From Certhia americana (taxonomy: Eukaryota; Chordata; Aves; Passeriformes; Certhiidae), in assembly GCA_018697195.1 (NCBI GenBank), contig CM031857.1:63839698-63903697 (forward strand): 64,000 nucleotides of DNA, read 5' to 3'. Positions 36,188 to 51,000 of this stretch are shown piece after piece. Each line of letters starts with the position of its first letter. The stretch's first letter is position 1. Made by a program: the position numbers and the translations under genes. Below the pieces are notes generated by a model, which saw only the letters and a program-made list of their open reading frames with translations, did no database searches and was not told the origin of the DNA.

Positions 36188-39100
36188 TAGGATTTTTTGG
36201 TTTTAGTTAGCACTTTAAACGACAATGGAGGGCATTTTTAAGTTTATTGATTTTGTTTATGCCGGGGCTGTAATTTGGAAGAGCTCTTATTGATTCTTTT
36301 AATATAATTGCATGTCTATCACCTAAATTTCCATTACCCTTGTGCTATTTACTGCCAATTACCCCTGTGTTAAGTGGTTATAAAATGATTCCAATTACGT
36401 TAGTAGCTTATACTATGTAGGCATAAATGATTATTCGATAGTGCAAAACTGATATGAAGTTGACCTTTGATATTAAAAATGTTTATGAATTGTTAATGAA
36501 ATTCATAAAAATTGGCAACAAGTTTGGAAAGACATCTTTACAAAAAAGTAAGAAGGAAAGATTCTATTCCATGAGACTTTCAAAATAAGGGTGTCCCAGA
36601 AGCACTCCGGAGTTTTGAAAGGTTGGATCTTATATTATGGCTGGAAAATTAAAGAATATGCAGAGGAATTTGGGATAGATTATTCAGTCATGAGGTTATT
36701 AATGGTCAGAATGGACTGCAAACACTGACATGGAAATTTCAATGATGAGCACATAGAGCCTTTGAGTATTTGCAAGAGGAAGAAATCACAGCGTGGAAAT
36801 AACAGAATTAGATGAGCCACCATTCTTCTATTCTGCAGCATTATTTTATGGAGCTCCAACCCCAAACCACAATAATTCCATATTTTTGATACTCTGAAGC
36901 ACAAGTCTTTGAGTTCACTTTTTTCTGCCCATCAGAGAGCAACAATACCAAATCCAAGAAACTTCCTTCTGTCTATGATGAGACATACATAATTTAGTCT
37001 GAGAAAGCAGTACTCCTTTTCTAGAGCTAACAACTGAGTATTCAAGAAACTTGTCACCAGAGGCAACAACCGAGCAGAGTTAACAAATATGTTAGCTGAG
37101 GCTTGTGTAACAGCTCCTTTCTAGGTAGAGGCTACTCTTGGAAATAAGTGAACAACATTGACTTACTTGCTGTGGGAATGAACCAAGAAGGGACTTATGA
37201 TATGTGAAAAACAAATATGTCTGACTAAAGCCAAGGTATCCCATTTTTTTAATGCAATCACCCGCCTGTTTCACCTTTGTCTGAGAAGAATGGGTCTGCT
37301 TAGACTGAATTCTGCTCTTTCCTCACATTGTATTTGCACAAGCCATGGCTCTTTCTGCTGAAGGAGGAGGAAAGTATTTTGTGTTTGTATGTATTCTCCA
37401 CTTGTCCATAACTATGTCACCTTCAACACTGAAGAAAGCAGAGCAGAAAACCCTGAAGCCTCTTAGCAGCTCCTTCTTGGGTTTCCTCTATTTTTTTTGT
37501 GCAGTAGAACTAGGAGCAGCCTGAATCCCTCCTTTGTGGTACTCACAAAAATAAACAGGAGTTGTTTCTGGCATTGAAAAAAAATTACAGAGGAGAATAG
37601 AGAGGAGGATGAAGTGAGAATGAAATCTCTGCAGAAGGGCTGGCAAGCAAAAGAAATTCTTGTAATTGCTTACTTCCTTCGTTACCATATATATGCAAAA
37701 CCATGTGTTAGAACCCAGTCATATTAGAAGAATCTTGAGATGCCAGTATTCTTTCAAAGATATTTTTCCTTCTCAAAACCTGATTCTCACCTTTGCATCA
37801 TGATCATTCCCACTCATCTGTCCCATCTGTAAAATCCAACCTAGTTAAAAATATGGAGAAGGACTGAGAAACTCTGAAAGCATTATAATGGGTTAAAAAA
37901 GGCCTTCTATGTATGAGCAGTACTTGTGGCTATATCCACCAAATGAGGAAAACTTAGAGAGGGAACTTTTAGCAAACAAGTCAACTACAGATGTGTGTTC
38001 AATGTATGGCATGCACAAATACCCATCTATTATATATTCACTATTCCTTTAGCAATCCCTTGCATTTTTTAAGATGTAAGAATAGAAGCAGGCATCTTCT
38101 GATCTATTGGGGACTTACTATGAGGTCCTAAGAATATATTTGTTAGTAGTCTTTGAATAGATTTGGACTTACATAGTTTTGAAATAATAATGATAGTTTC
38201 TTATTCTTTTCTTTATGTTTTTGCTTCTACTCCCTGGTGTTCTATAAGTGTGAATGGCTACTTAATCTGAATTCAAAATATGCTAATTATCCACATAAAT
38301 TCAGATTTGTTTGTTTGCTAATTGAATCCCTGAATAACAGTAACACTGGAAATGTCATAAGAAAAGACTGCAGTTTGTTGGCAGAAAGTACTTAGAAATA
38401 AAACGTCAGTTTGCTGGGTGTTTGGCTTAATATTCTGTGATTTTTATTCTAATTAATCTTACTGCTTTGGATTCAGCAGACTTAATTGTTCCAGGTTGTT
38501 TAGAAAGTTAATTGGAAAGTTCACATATGTGATCTGAAGCTTCAGTGTCTACTTCATCTCAGTTTCTCTTTTAGTTCCAGGTTTTGGCATAGTCCTTAGC
38601 TTTTGCTTTTCTGCTTTTAATATTTCTAAAATACAAACTCTAAAGAGTGAGTTACAACTTCTATTCTCCAGCTTTGATTTCTTTTGCACTTTAATGTGGG
38701 AATATTTTATGTTGTACCAAGCTGCAAATACTCAGTCTTGAATTCTCAGTTGCATTACGGTGGTAAGCACATTTCTGACAACTGTCTGCTTAGACCGTAC
38801 TTTCTCCTGATCGGCCCATTTAAAATTAAAATAATGATAAAAGCAAGGAAGTTAAGATGAGAACTATCACGCAGTTGAAGCTATAATTTTACTGTAATTT
38901 TTATGGCTTGCTGCTGTGTTTGCTGATGCTGCAAGGAGACACTATACAATGATTTGGAATTAAAATGGAAAGTATGTGAAGTTATCCCTACATCAATAGG
39001 GATAGTTATCACTGGTGTATTTCTTTATAACAATTAGATATAAATACTTTAAAAATACTAGTTGTATTCTTTATTCAAATATGAATAAGTTGTTCTTCCT

Positions 39101-42100
39101 GTTTCACTAGTAGCACATTTGGAGGCACATTTGAAACACCCATATACTTTTTATCTCACAAATGATTTATTCAAATCATGTTAGGCCTTAAAAGGATTTG
39201 CATTGTATATCCTTCAGCTGTTCTTTCCCATATATTTTTTTCAAAATTCAAATATTTTCTGAACAGTTTTGCAAATTAAAAATATTTATTGGGAGGAATA
39301 ATATGAGTGCAAATAAATTTATCCAGAAATTAGTGTTTCAGCCTTTTAGAGGGTAAGAATTCTGAACAACTTGTGACCCATGTCTGCACAGTGTGTTCTC
39401 ACTAATGCAAATCCTTGAAATTCATCCAATTGCAGATGACTGGTCTGTATAGTCACTCTATATTTAACTCACCATGGGAGTCCACACTACATGTTTAAAG
39501 TCCAATGTTATGATGAAAAAAGGAAAAACTCTCATTGTTATGAACACGCGACAAAATACACAAAAAGTTGTGTAATAAGCATAATGCAATGCAGAAGTGA
39601 CTCTCTTAAAAGGGAAGTTTCTGTTATTTAGAAAGATTCTGCTGGTTGTTGAAGATGAGTTGCCTGGAATAAAAAGCAGAGTACAAGTAAGGTAGGCTCA
39701 CTGTTCCAAATTTCAAATTAATTCAGTGCATGAAGAAAAAAGTATTTCTCATAATTTTTCACTCATGCCATATGTTCTGTCTGTTTTCAGCAAACAACAG
39801 ATTTGATGTGTTTTATCTAGTCCATTCATTCTCAAGTCAGTGATTATTTCATCTAATAATTTTCAGCATGAGTCTTCACATGAGAGTTGTCAGGTTCTTT
39901 GTCAGGTTCTCAGTGGAATAACTTTGAGATGCTAACACATCTTTACACATCTACACTGATGACTTCTTCTTGCCTGTTGTTGCTTAATGAAACTGTTTGG
40001 TGTTCCATAACTGCATAGAAAAAAAAAAAATGTTTTATAAAGAAAGACAGCACTACATTTTTTACTGTGAACAACCAAGACCACTAGTGTGTGAAGTAGA
40101 GAAACTACTGTGCTACAAGCCTCCCTTAGGAGAAAGCTTTGCGTAGGGATAGTGTTGATAGCATACAGCTTCACGGTACTGGTTCTGACCTGTGCTTCAG
40201 CTGAAAACACAGCTAGGACTGTAGACCAACAAGCACAGAACTGGCACTACTGGTCTAACAGTTGTTCAGACCTAGCCTCAGCTGCAGCTTCCAGGAGCTC
40301 GTAGGTGACTGTGACAGGCTTCCATGCCCCAAGGCTGCTCTACAGGGAGCTCCCACTCTCTAAACCACCAGTGTCATATTATTTCCACTTTTTTCTTTGA
40401 GAAACATAATGTTATGTGGCATACAGACCACGACCTTCCTTAATGTGCTTACCCATTTTGCCACTTAGGTTTTGTTTGTGCACAATCCCAGAGCAAGTTC
40501 TTTCCTTAGAAAACCTCTTTCTCTGTGCTGTATAATTTTCCATTTTTGTGCCGGTTTCTTTCTGATGTTCAAGAGGTCAAAGCCCAATCAACAATATAAT
40601 GATCTTAGTAGATAATTTCTCTGAAAAAAATTATAGAAGTGAATTAAGTTGCAATTAGGTAGATAAAAATTAGGCATAAAATGTGAATACTGGTGGAATG
40701 TGCTGTATTCTAGTTTGTATAAGATACATGAAGTATGTTTTATTAAGTATATCCCTGAAATACAGAATGCAACATGAGACTGTCATTATTAGAATATTAA
40801 ACTGGTGTCAGGAAATCTAACTAGCCTCATAGATGCTCAAATCTAGTCACCCATAGCCATTAAATAGTAAGAATCCTGATCTGGTTTTGTCCTAGACAGT
40901 CAGCACTCCCAAATAATGTCATGACACACCTCGAACATCTTTCTTAATACATACTTTGGATATGGTTACCTAGTTACAGAAAAGAAAAGAAGAGAATTTA
41001 ACATGTATTTGGACTGTTCGGTAAGTGTTCACAGTTTTGCTGATAGAAGGTCAAAAGTCTGATTAATTTACTAGTTTAGGTACACACTGAGTCTATTCCA
41101 GCGGGTTGCCACTAGGCTATGGAGTCCTCTTCATTTGCTTGTCTGCATTTCAATACTGTACAAAACTTGGAAGAATTTGAATAATAAATATTGAAAAAGT
41201 CCTAATTCTTAATATCTTTCAACCCAGAGAGCATCTGGGACATGTAAGAGCTTGTAGTTATTCAGGCAAAATAGTAGGAGTTCAAATCAATCTTTCATAT
41301 CCCAGAACATCATCTAACCCTCTCTTTCTTTTCTATAAGACAGGTACTGTAGACAGAATGCGTGGAATATTTCTGTCCAAACATGGTTGTCTTTATCTGA
41401 GCTGACATACTCATACTCCCTTTATAGCCACTGTAAGAGAATGAATGTCTCTGGAACACAGTGCTGTCCTTGACTATCCTTGTTAGTGGACTGTCTGAGG
41501 CTAACACTCTCAGCTAGGGATGGAAAACCCATGACCAAGGGAGGTTTAGGGTTTCTCAAATTGCAGTGATGACTATATTCAAGAAGTGACTTGCCTTTAA
41601 TTGTCAGTAAAATCTAGACTGCTATCCAGCTGAGTACATATTTACTTCAAGAGATAAGAAATAGCCTGCAAAACTCATCACTATTTTTTCTAGGTTTCTG
41701 TTCTATTTTCCTCAGAAGAAAATAGACATCAGCTACCTGGAAGTGATCCATGCATGCCATTTCCCTGTGTTTGAAGCACAGGTACTAGTTGTGATCACCT
41801 ACATTATAACCAAACAGCTCCACTTACTTTAGGTTTTCTCTCTTTTAGGTCAGCCATATTATTTGGAGAGAAATTAGCCACAACGTCACCATCATAAGAT
41901 TATGCATTCAAATGAAGTTGGAAGTCAGTAAAATCTTTTGCAGACACCTAAGCAATTAATCTTGTTTACATGCAATTATTGCACACAATATTTCTAGTAG
42001 TAAATGTCCATCACAAGAGAAACACTGACTGTATCACTGCAATGCAAATGATTTAAAATGTAAATTAAAAAAATCTAAATTTTCTTGAGATTTTGCTGCT

Positions 42101-42599
42101 TTTTCTTTTTACTACTACTGTTTTACTAAAACAGAAGTATCAAAGCTAAAGCACAGCAGTAAGCCTGTGAGAACCTACTTCAGCATGAAAAGTTAAAAGC
42201 CCAGTTTTACTAGCTGGCCATGGAAATTTATTACAGATCAGTGGAAGATAATAGAGTGATTACACTAGATGACACAACAAGCAGACGTTTTGAACAATCT
42301 TAGTAGAAGAGCTAAAAGCAAATGTGGTATCATTTCCAATTCATAATCAATTGAAATTAAATGGTCTGTCTACTGATTTTCAGCCCTTCAGGCTGTTATT
42401 CTATTTTATTAATCCATGGAAAAGCAGCTGTGATTGCAACTTTCTATATTTTGATAATGGACCCTTCCAGAGCAACATAAAAAACTCACAGAAATCACAG
42501 CCAGGTATTCATGTTTTGTACTTTGCTGTGATATTTTGTGCATCATGCTGTTATATTTCTGCAACTCAGCAAAAAAACACATCTCTTTCTTGGAGACAG
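36188..42599. other. Unique AT-rich non-coding DNA
   Basis: No repeat family, RNA gene or coding exon is recognised. A slightly GC-richer patch at about 40180-40380 carries a GTG-initiated frame discussed among the rejected items. Confidence 0.55.
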
Positions 42600-43170
42600 A
42601 AATAAAAATCTATAAAGTAGTGTTCAAGCACCATGGACTCAAAAGAGAACTTTGCTTTTAATCAATATGCTACTCTGAAGAGTAAGAGCAAGACCAAGAA
42701 AGAAGAGGCTAGCACTGTTTCAGTTACTTCTTGATGTCAAGGCCCCAAGAATACCAATAGACTGACTGGACCTCTGGCTTCACCTCAGACCTGAATTCTC
42801 ATTCTGCATTTCAAGATCACCAGATTTTTGATGAAGCCCCAGCCCGCTCACCTTGTTCATTTATCACAGGACAGTGCTCTGGCAGCTGAGGGCACTACCC
42901 TATGCTGTGGCCAACTTTGGCTGGTTGCTGACCTTTCCTTGTACCCCTGCATTTGATACTTCTGGATAATTAATTCTGTCCTTTTTCAGCCAGATCGTGG
43001 CTCCCATCAGTCATGGTCCCAGCATATTCAAACTGACCACCACATTCTGGTCCCCACAACCCAAAATCATGAAGGAAGCTGTGAGCAGCCTAGAGGCATT
43101 TTGCAGCCCCATGTGTTCTGTAGCACACCCTGCACTTAAAGTGATCCCTCACATCACAACAAAGTGAGGG
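42600..43170. other. GC-richer island of unknown origin
   Basis: About 570 bases with noticeably higher GC than the flanks, containing stretches such as CCAGCCCGCTCACC and GACAGTGCTCTGGCAGCTGA. It has no long open frame, no CR1 3' terminus and no TATA/poly(A) pair that would make it a recognisable LTR. It may be an old, decayed repeat or an uncharacterised conserved segment. I cannot assign it. Confidence 0.35.
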
Positions 43171-45599
43171 TGTAAGGGCTTCTAAGTCAGATGCAATTAT
43201 TCATCACCACTTACCCAAAGGCTGACCAAGCGAATGCTGGCTACTCAGCAGGAGCAATTTCATGGCTCTTGTTTGGGTAATCCCTGGCACTGATTTCAGT
43301 GACTCTGTGCTGTGGATCTCCAACAACTTCTGCAGTAACCTTATTGTAAGGTAGCAGACATGTTCTTCCTTGCAAGCAAGGCAAGGAACATCTGAATATT
43401 TAGTCAAGTATAATTTAGGTTCTCACTAAAAATAATTTTTGTCTCATCTTTAATTCCATGGTAAAACCTGGTATTTAAGAGAAAGACTTAGGGATATTAC
43501 AGCTATTTTTAGTTAATAATTCTAACCTCATATGTGTAATCCCAAATATTGCTATTTTAAACCAGATTTATTTTTAAAAAATACTTGCATGCAAAAAAAA
43601 TTATATTAGCTCTAGCATTTGTATCTCTACTGACAATATTTCATATAGATTGGATAATAACAGGCTTGTTATTTCTTTAAAGACACAGATTTCACTGAAA
43701 TAACCGCTAAAGAGACTACAAGAGCTCTTTGTCAGAATAATTCAATATTGAAAATAGTTGATTAGTCACCAGAATGTTAAACAAATAGAAAACAAAAGAA
43801 GCTGGAGTGTCATCAAACCTTGTAGACCTGCACTGAAAGAATTGATTAGATGACATATGTTATACAACCCATGTAAACTAAATATCCATTTACTATTCAA
43901 GATGTGAAGCACAGCCACATGCCACAAAGACATGCTGTCTTGCAGAAACTTCACTGACCTTACCGAGGAGTGACTCCTTCCTAGCTCTGTATTTTGTAAT
44001 CCTTGAACTGGTAGAGAAAGCAGTCCGGCAAGGAAGCAGTGCTGACTCATCCTGAATCATCTGCAGCTGTGGCCATTTGTCCTTTCAGAAAAAGATAAAA
44101 CCTAATTGCACACCACACCCGTCCTACCTCTTTAGTTAAATAACCTGAAAGAGTATCTCCTGTTTATTTCAGTTAAATAGCTCAAATCATTAACAGGAAA
44201 TTTTCTCAGAAGAACCAATTTGCTCTGTTTTGAAAGGTAATTATGTCAAAAACACAGTTTAGGGTTCCTAAGAGTCAAAAGATTGTGCTGCAAGAAAGAA
44301 CCACTCTTTCTGTAAATACACGTAAATGAGTTGACATACTGTTCCAAATGATATCAAGGAGCACCTTGTTATGTTCATCATTCAATTTGACTTGAAATCT
44401 CTACCAAGAACAAGTCAATCATATACTCTATATGGCCACTCCAGAACTTAATTAGTTAAGTCACTTTAACTTAAGTGAATTTAGTCATCTTGGTTCCCTA
44501 ATTGCAGCTTCCAGGTCCTCAAGTTAAAAAAAATCCTTCTTCTATGATTTTTTCACAGTTTTGATATCCATGTTTCCTCACAATTTCTTCGGTCATTCTA
44601 ATACGATTTCTGCTTAAACTTTTACAATGACTGTATTTTCAGTATTGTATTTCTTCTCTCCATGAAATAACATTGAAATAGGGCACAATTTGCATCTTAC
44701 TTTGACTCAAAAAAGCACTTTTTGCTCTATTTATTTCCATCAAATATCACATTATGCAGGCTGTTAAGGAGACCGGTTGGGGACTTCCTGCAGCTGTGGG
44801 TTCTCTGTCCAACAGCTTCAGTTTTCTCAAAGTCGCTTTCTATTATTTATTCAAGAAAATATTTTCCTTCTACCAGACCCCAAAATGAATCCCATGCAAT
44901 AAGGAGAAGACTATATGTGGGGGACTTCTGTTTTACTGCTGACAACCCACAGAAGCTAACAAACTACACCAATTTATTTCAATTTGCTTGTGAGATTTAC
45001 CAGGGTAAGTTTTAAGCAGGTAATTAAAGGCATGCGAGTTTTGGAACATATACAGCTGTTATAAAGCACATTCCCTTGTCTCCAGAAGTTCAAGTTTTCT
45101 TCTACTTTCTTTGTGCAACTTAGGCATTTTCATTGTTATTTTATTTCTTTATGAGTTTGTGTGCCTTTTTTTAGTGGTGTGGGGTTTTTTTTCCCGTTTC
45201 TCTATTTAATATTAGATTGTTTTACTAAAGGCTAGGCCAATTAAACACACAAAAAAAAAAAATTTTACAAGAGTATCAGAGAAAAAATGACAGATGAAGG
45301 AATCCTAGTAACCTAACCTGTGAAACTGCGTATGAAATTGCCTGCTCCCAGGATTATCACAGGAGAACCATTAGGATGATTCGACAAAATAAATTCTTTC
45401 CATAATGTAATACAAACTAAAGGGGTACAGAAGTAACCAAGGGGTGGAGGAGGAACTGAAATTTAGAACACAATGGGCAGCACTGTGGGGCTGTGTGGGA
45501 CCTATTATGGCATTTTTAGGGGAAATAATAAAGTGGGGTAAATGAAGGGCTGAAGATGAATTAAGATTGATAAATACAGAAGAAAAGATGGTAGAAGTC
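43171..45599. other. AT-rich non-coding DNA
   Basis: No feature is recognised. A GGGG-T8 motif is at 45181-45192. The plus open frame at 44722-45015 (97 codons) shows no identifiable domain. Confidence 0.55.
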
Positions 45600-46220
45600 A
45601 TACATAAGTGTTGGTCATAGTTGAGCAGGTCCTAGTTGATGTGCTTGTCTGGCTGAGTCTTGCTTGAGCATTGTAGTTTATCCTACATCCATATGAATTT
45701 CTAGTTATCGTATCTGAACTCTAGATCATAGGGCTTTGTGTGTGAGTGTTAGGAAAGGTCACCTTAAGTTAAATTGCAGCCACAGGATGTCTGAGTGTCA
45801 GCTGCTGGAGGGATAAACTATAAGTCTGAAGGAGGAGATAAGGTATGGGTGTACCTGGTAAACTGAAGGCTTTAAATCAGCTGCTGGAGAGACCATGTTT
45901 TTCCAGGAGATGCATATACTCCACTATGGAACTTCCAACCTGGCCATGCAGTGAGGGTGAAAAGGACTAAGCTGTGCTGTTTGTGTTCCTCTGTGCTGGG
46001 ATGTGTGCCCAGAATTGCTTTTACCATGCGTGTGCCTGTGGGAAAATATCTCCAGTCTACAGAGAAGTTGAACATGGGGACAGGGAACAACAGCAGTTTC
46101 CCTTTGATCCAGCTGGGATGGCTGGACTACCCTGGTGCTGCACAGACTCTTCTGCAGTGGACCAGGATGGAGATCCACCCCAGGTTCCAGGAATCCCTTC
46201 ATGTCTTCCACCTCTAACAT
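45600..46220. other. GC-richer segment, possibly an unclassified retroviral or LTR remnant
   Basis: A moderately GC-rich block of about 600 bases in which both strands are open over about 90-104 codons (plus 45951-46217 and 45974-46288, minus 45924-46220). Openness on both strands at once indicates compositional bias rather than coding. The texture resembles a decayed LTR, but I could not place a TATA box, a poly(A) signal or termini. The family is unknown. Confidence 0.35.
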
Positions 46221-46545
46221 GGAAAATTCTTAAGACATGTTATTTTATAATGCTGAACATTATTAAGTCAAAAGGTATACACTCTTAAATGCTTAAGAAG
46301 CCAAAATGCACAGTGTCTACACAGCTGTTCTGATCAATCAGAAACATCCTAATCAGTAAAGAAGACAACAGGACTTTCAGGCTTTTGAAAACTACTACTA
46401 TTCTTGATCCCATGCAAAGTAACATTCATTATGGCTTTATCTTCTAATTCTTTGTTGACATAATTCACACCAATAGATCCTCAGTCAGCTACATCAATCT
46501 GTAGTTCTTGGTGTTTTAGAATATTAGAGAAGCATTTATTCTCTC

Positions 46546-46569
46546 TTTTTTTTTTTTTTTTTTTTTTTT
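46546..46569. repeat. Poly(T), 24 bases
   Basis: An uninterrupted T run with no recognisable retroelement beside it. Confidence 0.9.
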
Positions 46570-47900
46570 AAATATATGTTTCCAAAACTTGGTGAGTATT
46601 AGAGAAGGGACTAGAAAGTTTATGAGTTTAATTTTAGGAAACCTTTTCTTACTTGCCACTGTCAGAGATGTAAACTTAGTGTTGCAACATATAATTAAGG
46701 GATGAATACAGGATGAATAGTTTGTTTAAAAAAAAAAAACAAAAAAAAGCGCCTCAAAATCTAAAAAGAAATGTAGATAATTTCAACTTAATTAATGTTC
46801 TTATGTGTAAATTTATTAATAATATCTGGCAATGAACTTAGAACTTTTCAGTAACTTTATTTTTTTCAAAGACTCTGAGTTTTTTGGGTTATAATTTTAC
46901 TGATAATTTTATCTCTCCTCAGCAATAGCCTTTCCAGAGCAAGAACCTCATACAGCTCCTTTACATACAGCCACAGAAAAAGTATCCTTAGTCCCACTAA
47001 GTAATTGACAGTATAAAAATATTGATTAATTATAGTATAAAATGAGATGCTAAAATATTCCTAAGGCCATTGACACCAACAGCAGAACTCTCTTCTTGCC
47101 CCAAAGCAGATGATCCAGCACAAGTATAATTACTGTATGATTAAAAATCTGAAATATTTAGTATTTTGACAAGTTAGCACAAAGTTCATGGCTGGAAAAT
47201 TCACTGCATATTACTTTGTTATCTGAAGACTTGGAATCCAACACTGAAAGTCCTGTGCCTGCAACTCTGTGATTGAGGATAACGTGGCATGGGAATGCTG
47301 GTCTAGAACCAGACAAGTTTGCTGCTGCTTCTAACAGGAGTTTAGTTTCAAAGTATTGCTGGGGATGATCTGAAAACTGCTGGTATTTCAGAAATATTGT
47401 AAAGATTATTTTTGAAGATACTGGATTTCAGAGTGTTTAGTATATGAGTTCTTTGAATAATCTCAATTTAGTTTCAAACCAGATAGTATATAAAATGAAT
47501 ACTGTAAGATATTAAAATGAAGATATCCTACAGAAGTCCTTAGATGAAAATTTAATCTTACAGAATATTCAAATAATTTAAATAACAAATTTATAAACCT
47601 TCTAGTAATAGTCATGGACAACAATGTCCCCTTGAATTGGCATAATTTTTCCAAATGCATTTTATGTTATTAATTGTGCACCTCCTCAACTGAACTGCAG
47701 CTGTAAGCAGTAATAAATGAAAAGGCATTACTCTAGTCCATGTAAAAGGTTAAATTTGGTGGCTAAATTTATCTCTTGCGCATTTAAAGAGCCAAACTCT
47801 TTAGGCAATCAAGATAATTTTCCAAATATTTTGAGAATCAGTCTTGTATGTCTCAGCTTTTCACCAGTATAAGAATAACACACAGAAATAGATGTTCTCC

Positions 47901-48012
47901 AGCCAATCAGAACTCAGAATAACTGAACAGCTATTGATGTGTACCTGTATGGGTTTTTCCTAAGCTATGCGTTTCTCTGCACACTCATTGGTTGAGCTTA
48001 TCTGATTTGCAT
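47901..48012. promoter_or_regulatory. Putative cluster: two CCAAT boxes and an octamer
   Basis: AGCCAATCAG (CCAAT at 47903-47907), an inverted CCAAT (ATTGG at 47987-47991) and a perfect octamer ATTTGCAT (48005-48012) lie within about 110 bases. These are binding motifs of NF-Y and POU/Oct factors. Each is short enough to occur by chance and there is no gene nearby in the window, so an enhancer reading is only a suggestion. Confidence 0.22.
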
Positions 48013-51000
48013 AATCACTATACAGTTATTTCTCAATAGTTCAGGCTGGTCAAGCTGTTTACCAGCAACAAAGATGCAGTCTCAGCTTCTCTTTCTCTCC
48101 AAATGATGTAGAGAAACTCTAAAATTTACATTAAAGAATAGAATAAAATATTCCAAAAATCAAATAAAATGGAGCTGTCAAGCAGTTCAAAGGAAAACGG
48201 TATGAAAGACTTGATTCACTGGATTATGCCTATTTCCATAAATACACCCCTCCCCATCCTAATCTTTATCTTGTGCAAGCAGGTCAACAAGGTTCTTGTT
48301 CTCACCAGAATTGTAAGATTTCTATCTACTTCTTCCTAGCCTCACTGGGAGAATCCCACTCAATCCCTTCTGTTTAGTAACATATGTAGTTATTTCTGAG
48401 GAAAGAAGTACTTGGCAGATGAATGAAAAATGTAAGAAAAAGGGGAATTAAAATGGAAAGAAATAGAAATAGGAATGTAGGCAGAATTTAGTAAAATGAA
48501 GACTTGGACAAACATATGAGAAGATATACAGCAAGGATTGGAAAGATGCCTCTGTATTTCAAAAGAAAGTTTAGAGTTGGGCCATTTCCATCATTTATCT
48601 TTGAATACATTCTTCCCCATATTTCACTCAGAAACTTTTCACAGTCACCAGCCTCATGACCATGTTCAAGTAGTTTTATGTCAGTCTTCTTATTGAAATT
48701 TACACAGAGATTAAACTCTGTTAATCCAATTAAGTTTAAGTCTAGAACAGATTGCTTGTTTCTTATCACACTTTCTTTTCCACAATATGACATCAATTAA
48801 GGTAATCTGCATTTTGAAAAGCTTTTCATTATTAGTGAAGATTTTTAGTCTATAAGAGACTAAGCTATGACATCTTTAGATGGTTATATTTTTGTTTTGT
48901 TCTCTCAAAGTTGCCTTTAAATACAGATATCTATTGATATTACAGTGCCAAGAATTGGGAGAAAAATAAGGGTGGGTAAAGCTGACAATTTCCTTACTGC
49001 TGCCACACAGAGGAACTGCCTAAAATTGTGATGTCAGTCTTCCTTGATTAATGCAATTGACAGATCAGAAGACAGTTCAGGGTGAAAAATGAAATCAGAC
49101 TGTGAAGCTATGATTAGGCTTATTTATATCACTTATCAGAAATGCTTGCAGCTCACCACGGAAGAGAATGCAAATAAGTTCTTCCTATTTAGCTTCTCGT
49201 GGGCATTACAGAAAACTAATCACTACTGCTCTAAGCCCTCAACTCTCGAGGACATATATTTGCCTCCTAAATTCAATGGGCTTCAGATATTGATTGTCTG
49301 GACTTCTGGTCTATAGCTCTTAACTTTTTCTTACAGTATTTATGGAAGTTAAGCCTAGGTAAATATCTAGAGGTAACTGAAGATACTACTTCCACTACAG
49401 CTTCTGTAACTAGATATTATCTTTTGGGATTCAAGCATATATTTTGGTGATAGTTGCTATTATGGGATTGTAAAAAAGATTGCTTACATACAAATAAGAC
49501 TCAGATTTTGTCAGTTAGACTGTTCCATTCTATCTTTACTCTTTAACATTCTTCACAAATATAAAAGTACATTTCTTTAGAGAATACTTCCCTGGAACAT
49601 TCAGATATGTAATTTAATCCATAAAGGTAATTGTCCATCTTGTCCAGAAGAATTTAATTTTTGAAAATGTTATACTGTGTTTTTTCCTCATTAAAAAACA
49701 AAAAAAAAATTTTACTGATTCTTTTACTTAGGAAAAATAAAACACAAACAAAACCAAAAAAACAACCACAAATCCAAAAACTACCAAGTTTGTAAGTCTG
49801 TAAAATTAATGTCCTAATTTGCAGAGGTCAAATTCCCCCATATCAGAGTGCAATGATGCATCTTTTTTTCCTGTCCCACTGTGAGAAGTACTTAACATCT
49901 GGTAACAATGAATTTCCCACTTCTTTATTCTTCATTCTTTCCACAGTGTATTCTGAATATTGTATTTATTAATTAATTTATACTATTCAGTATAAAATAA
50001 TAGTTTGTGGGTTAGTTTGGAGGAAAGTTTCAAAAATATTTGCAGGTGAAATGGGGAATAACTCATACTTCTCTCATTATTATTTTCATTCTCAATTACT
50101 GAATTAACACCTCTATCCTGCAAAATAGTCTTAATCGCCTTCATCTTCTGTATATTTGAGGAACTAAAGATAATACATGACATACCTAAAAAAGTCTAGA
50201 GAATTACTCCAACAGTGACAAAATCTTGCATGAAAAATTACACTATATTATGGTTCAAAATCAGCTGCTTGCATGTACCCTGCACAATCAGTGTTTAGTA
50301 TTATAAGTTAACACTTGGCATAGGTAAGGTAAGTAAGATAAATGTAGGATAAAACCTTCTACCTCATGTGCAGGAAGAATTAAATCCTCAAGCTGATGGC
50401 TAAATTTCCTAATTTTTATTCTTGGAGGTCCTGATTTACTTCACTGTATGCTACCTCTTTAACATCTAATGTTCCATGTATTATTATTTAGTATTTCTAC
50501 TGTTAAAACTCATAAAACTGTTCATCAGTGTTATTTTCTATTACTCACCGTAGCCCAGATTAATTTCTCATAATGTTTCATGCGAGGCTTGTTCAATTTC
50601 CAAAGCAAAAGAGAGTGGCTGCATTCACAAAGTTCTAGCTGCTAATCCTGAGAGAAAAAACACCTCCCCCTTGCCTCCCTCAGGTGCTAAATCTCGTCTA
50701 TATCCTGGAGATAGGGATCAGTTTATCGTGATGCAGACAGTTACATATGGTTAGTTGTCTATCCCTCCAGTTTCCACTGATCTTACTGTCTTGTGGCACA
50801 GCTCATTTGCTGACACAAGTATATCTGGTGGCACTGACATGTACTAGACTTACTTGAGTAGTTTCAGCTACTGTTACAGAGGGATATAATTAGTGCTTCA
50901 GTGCCGTAAGTAACAACCCTGCACAGATGTCTTCAATAGCATCTGACATGTCAAATTCCATTACCAATTATGTTTAGATAAATTAATTCCTAGATCTCCA

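Noticed and set aside
40110..40304. 64-residue frame that looks like a secreted peptide (basic start, hydrophobic core, ASA-type cleavage site)
   Set aside because: Its first codon is GTG, not ATG, no in-frame ATG exists before the upstream stop, and no splice context is visible. The resemblance to a signal peptide is probably chance.
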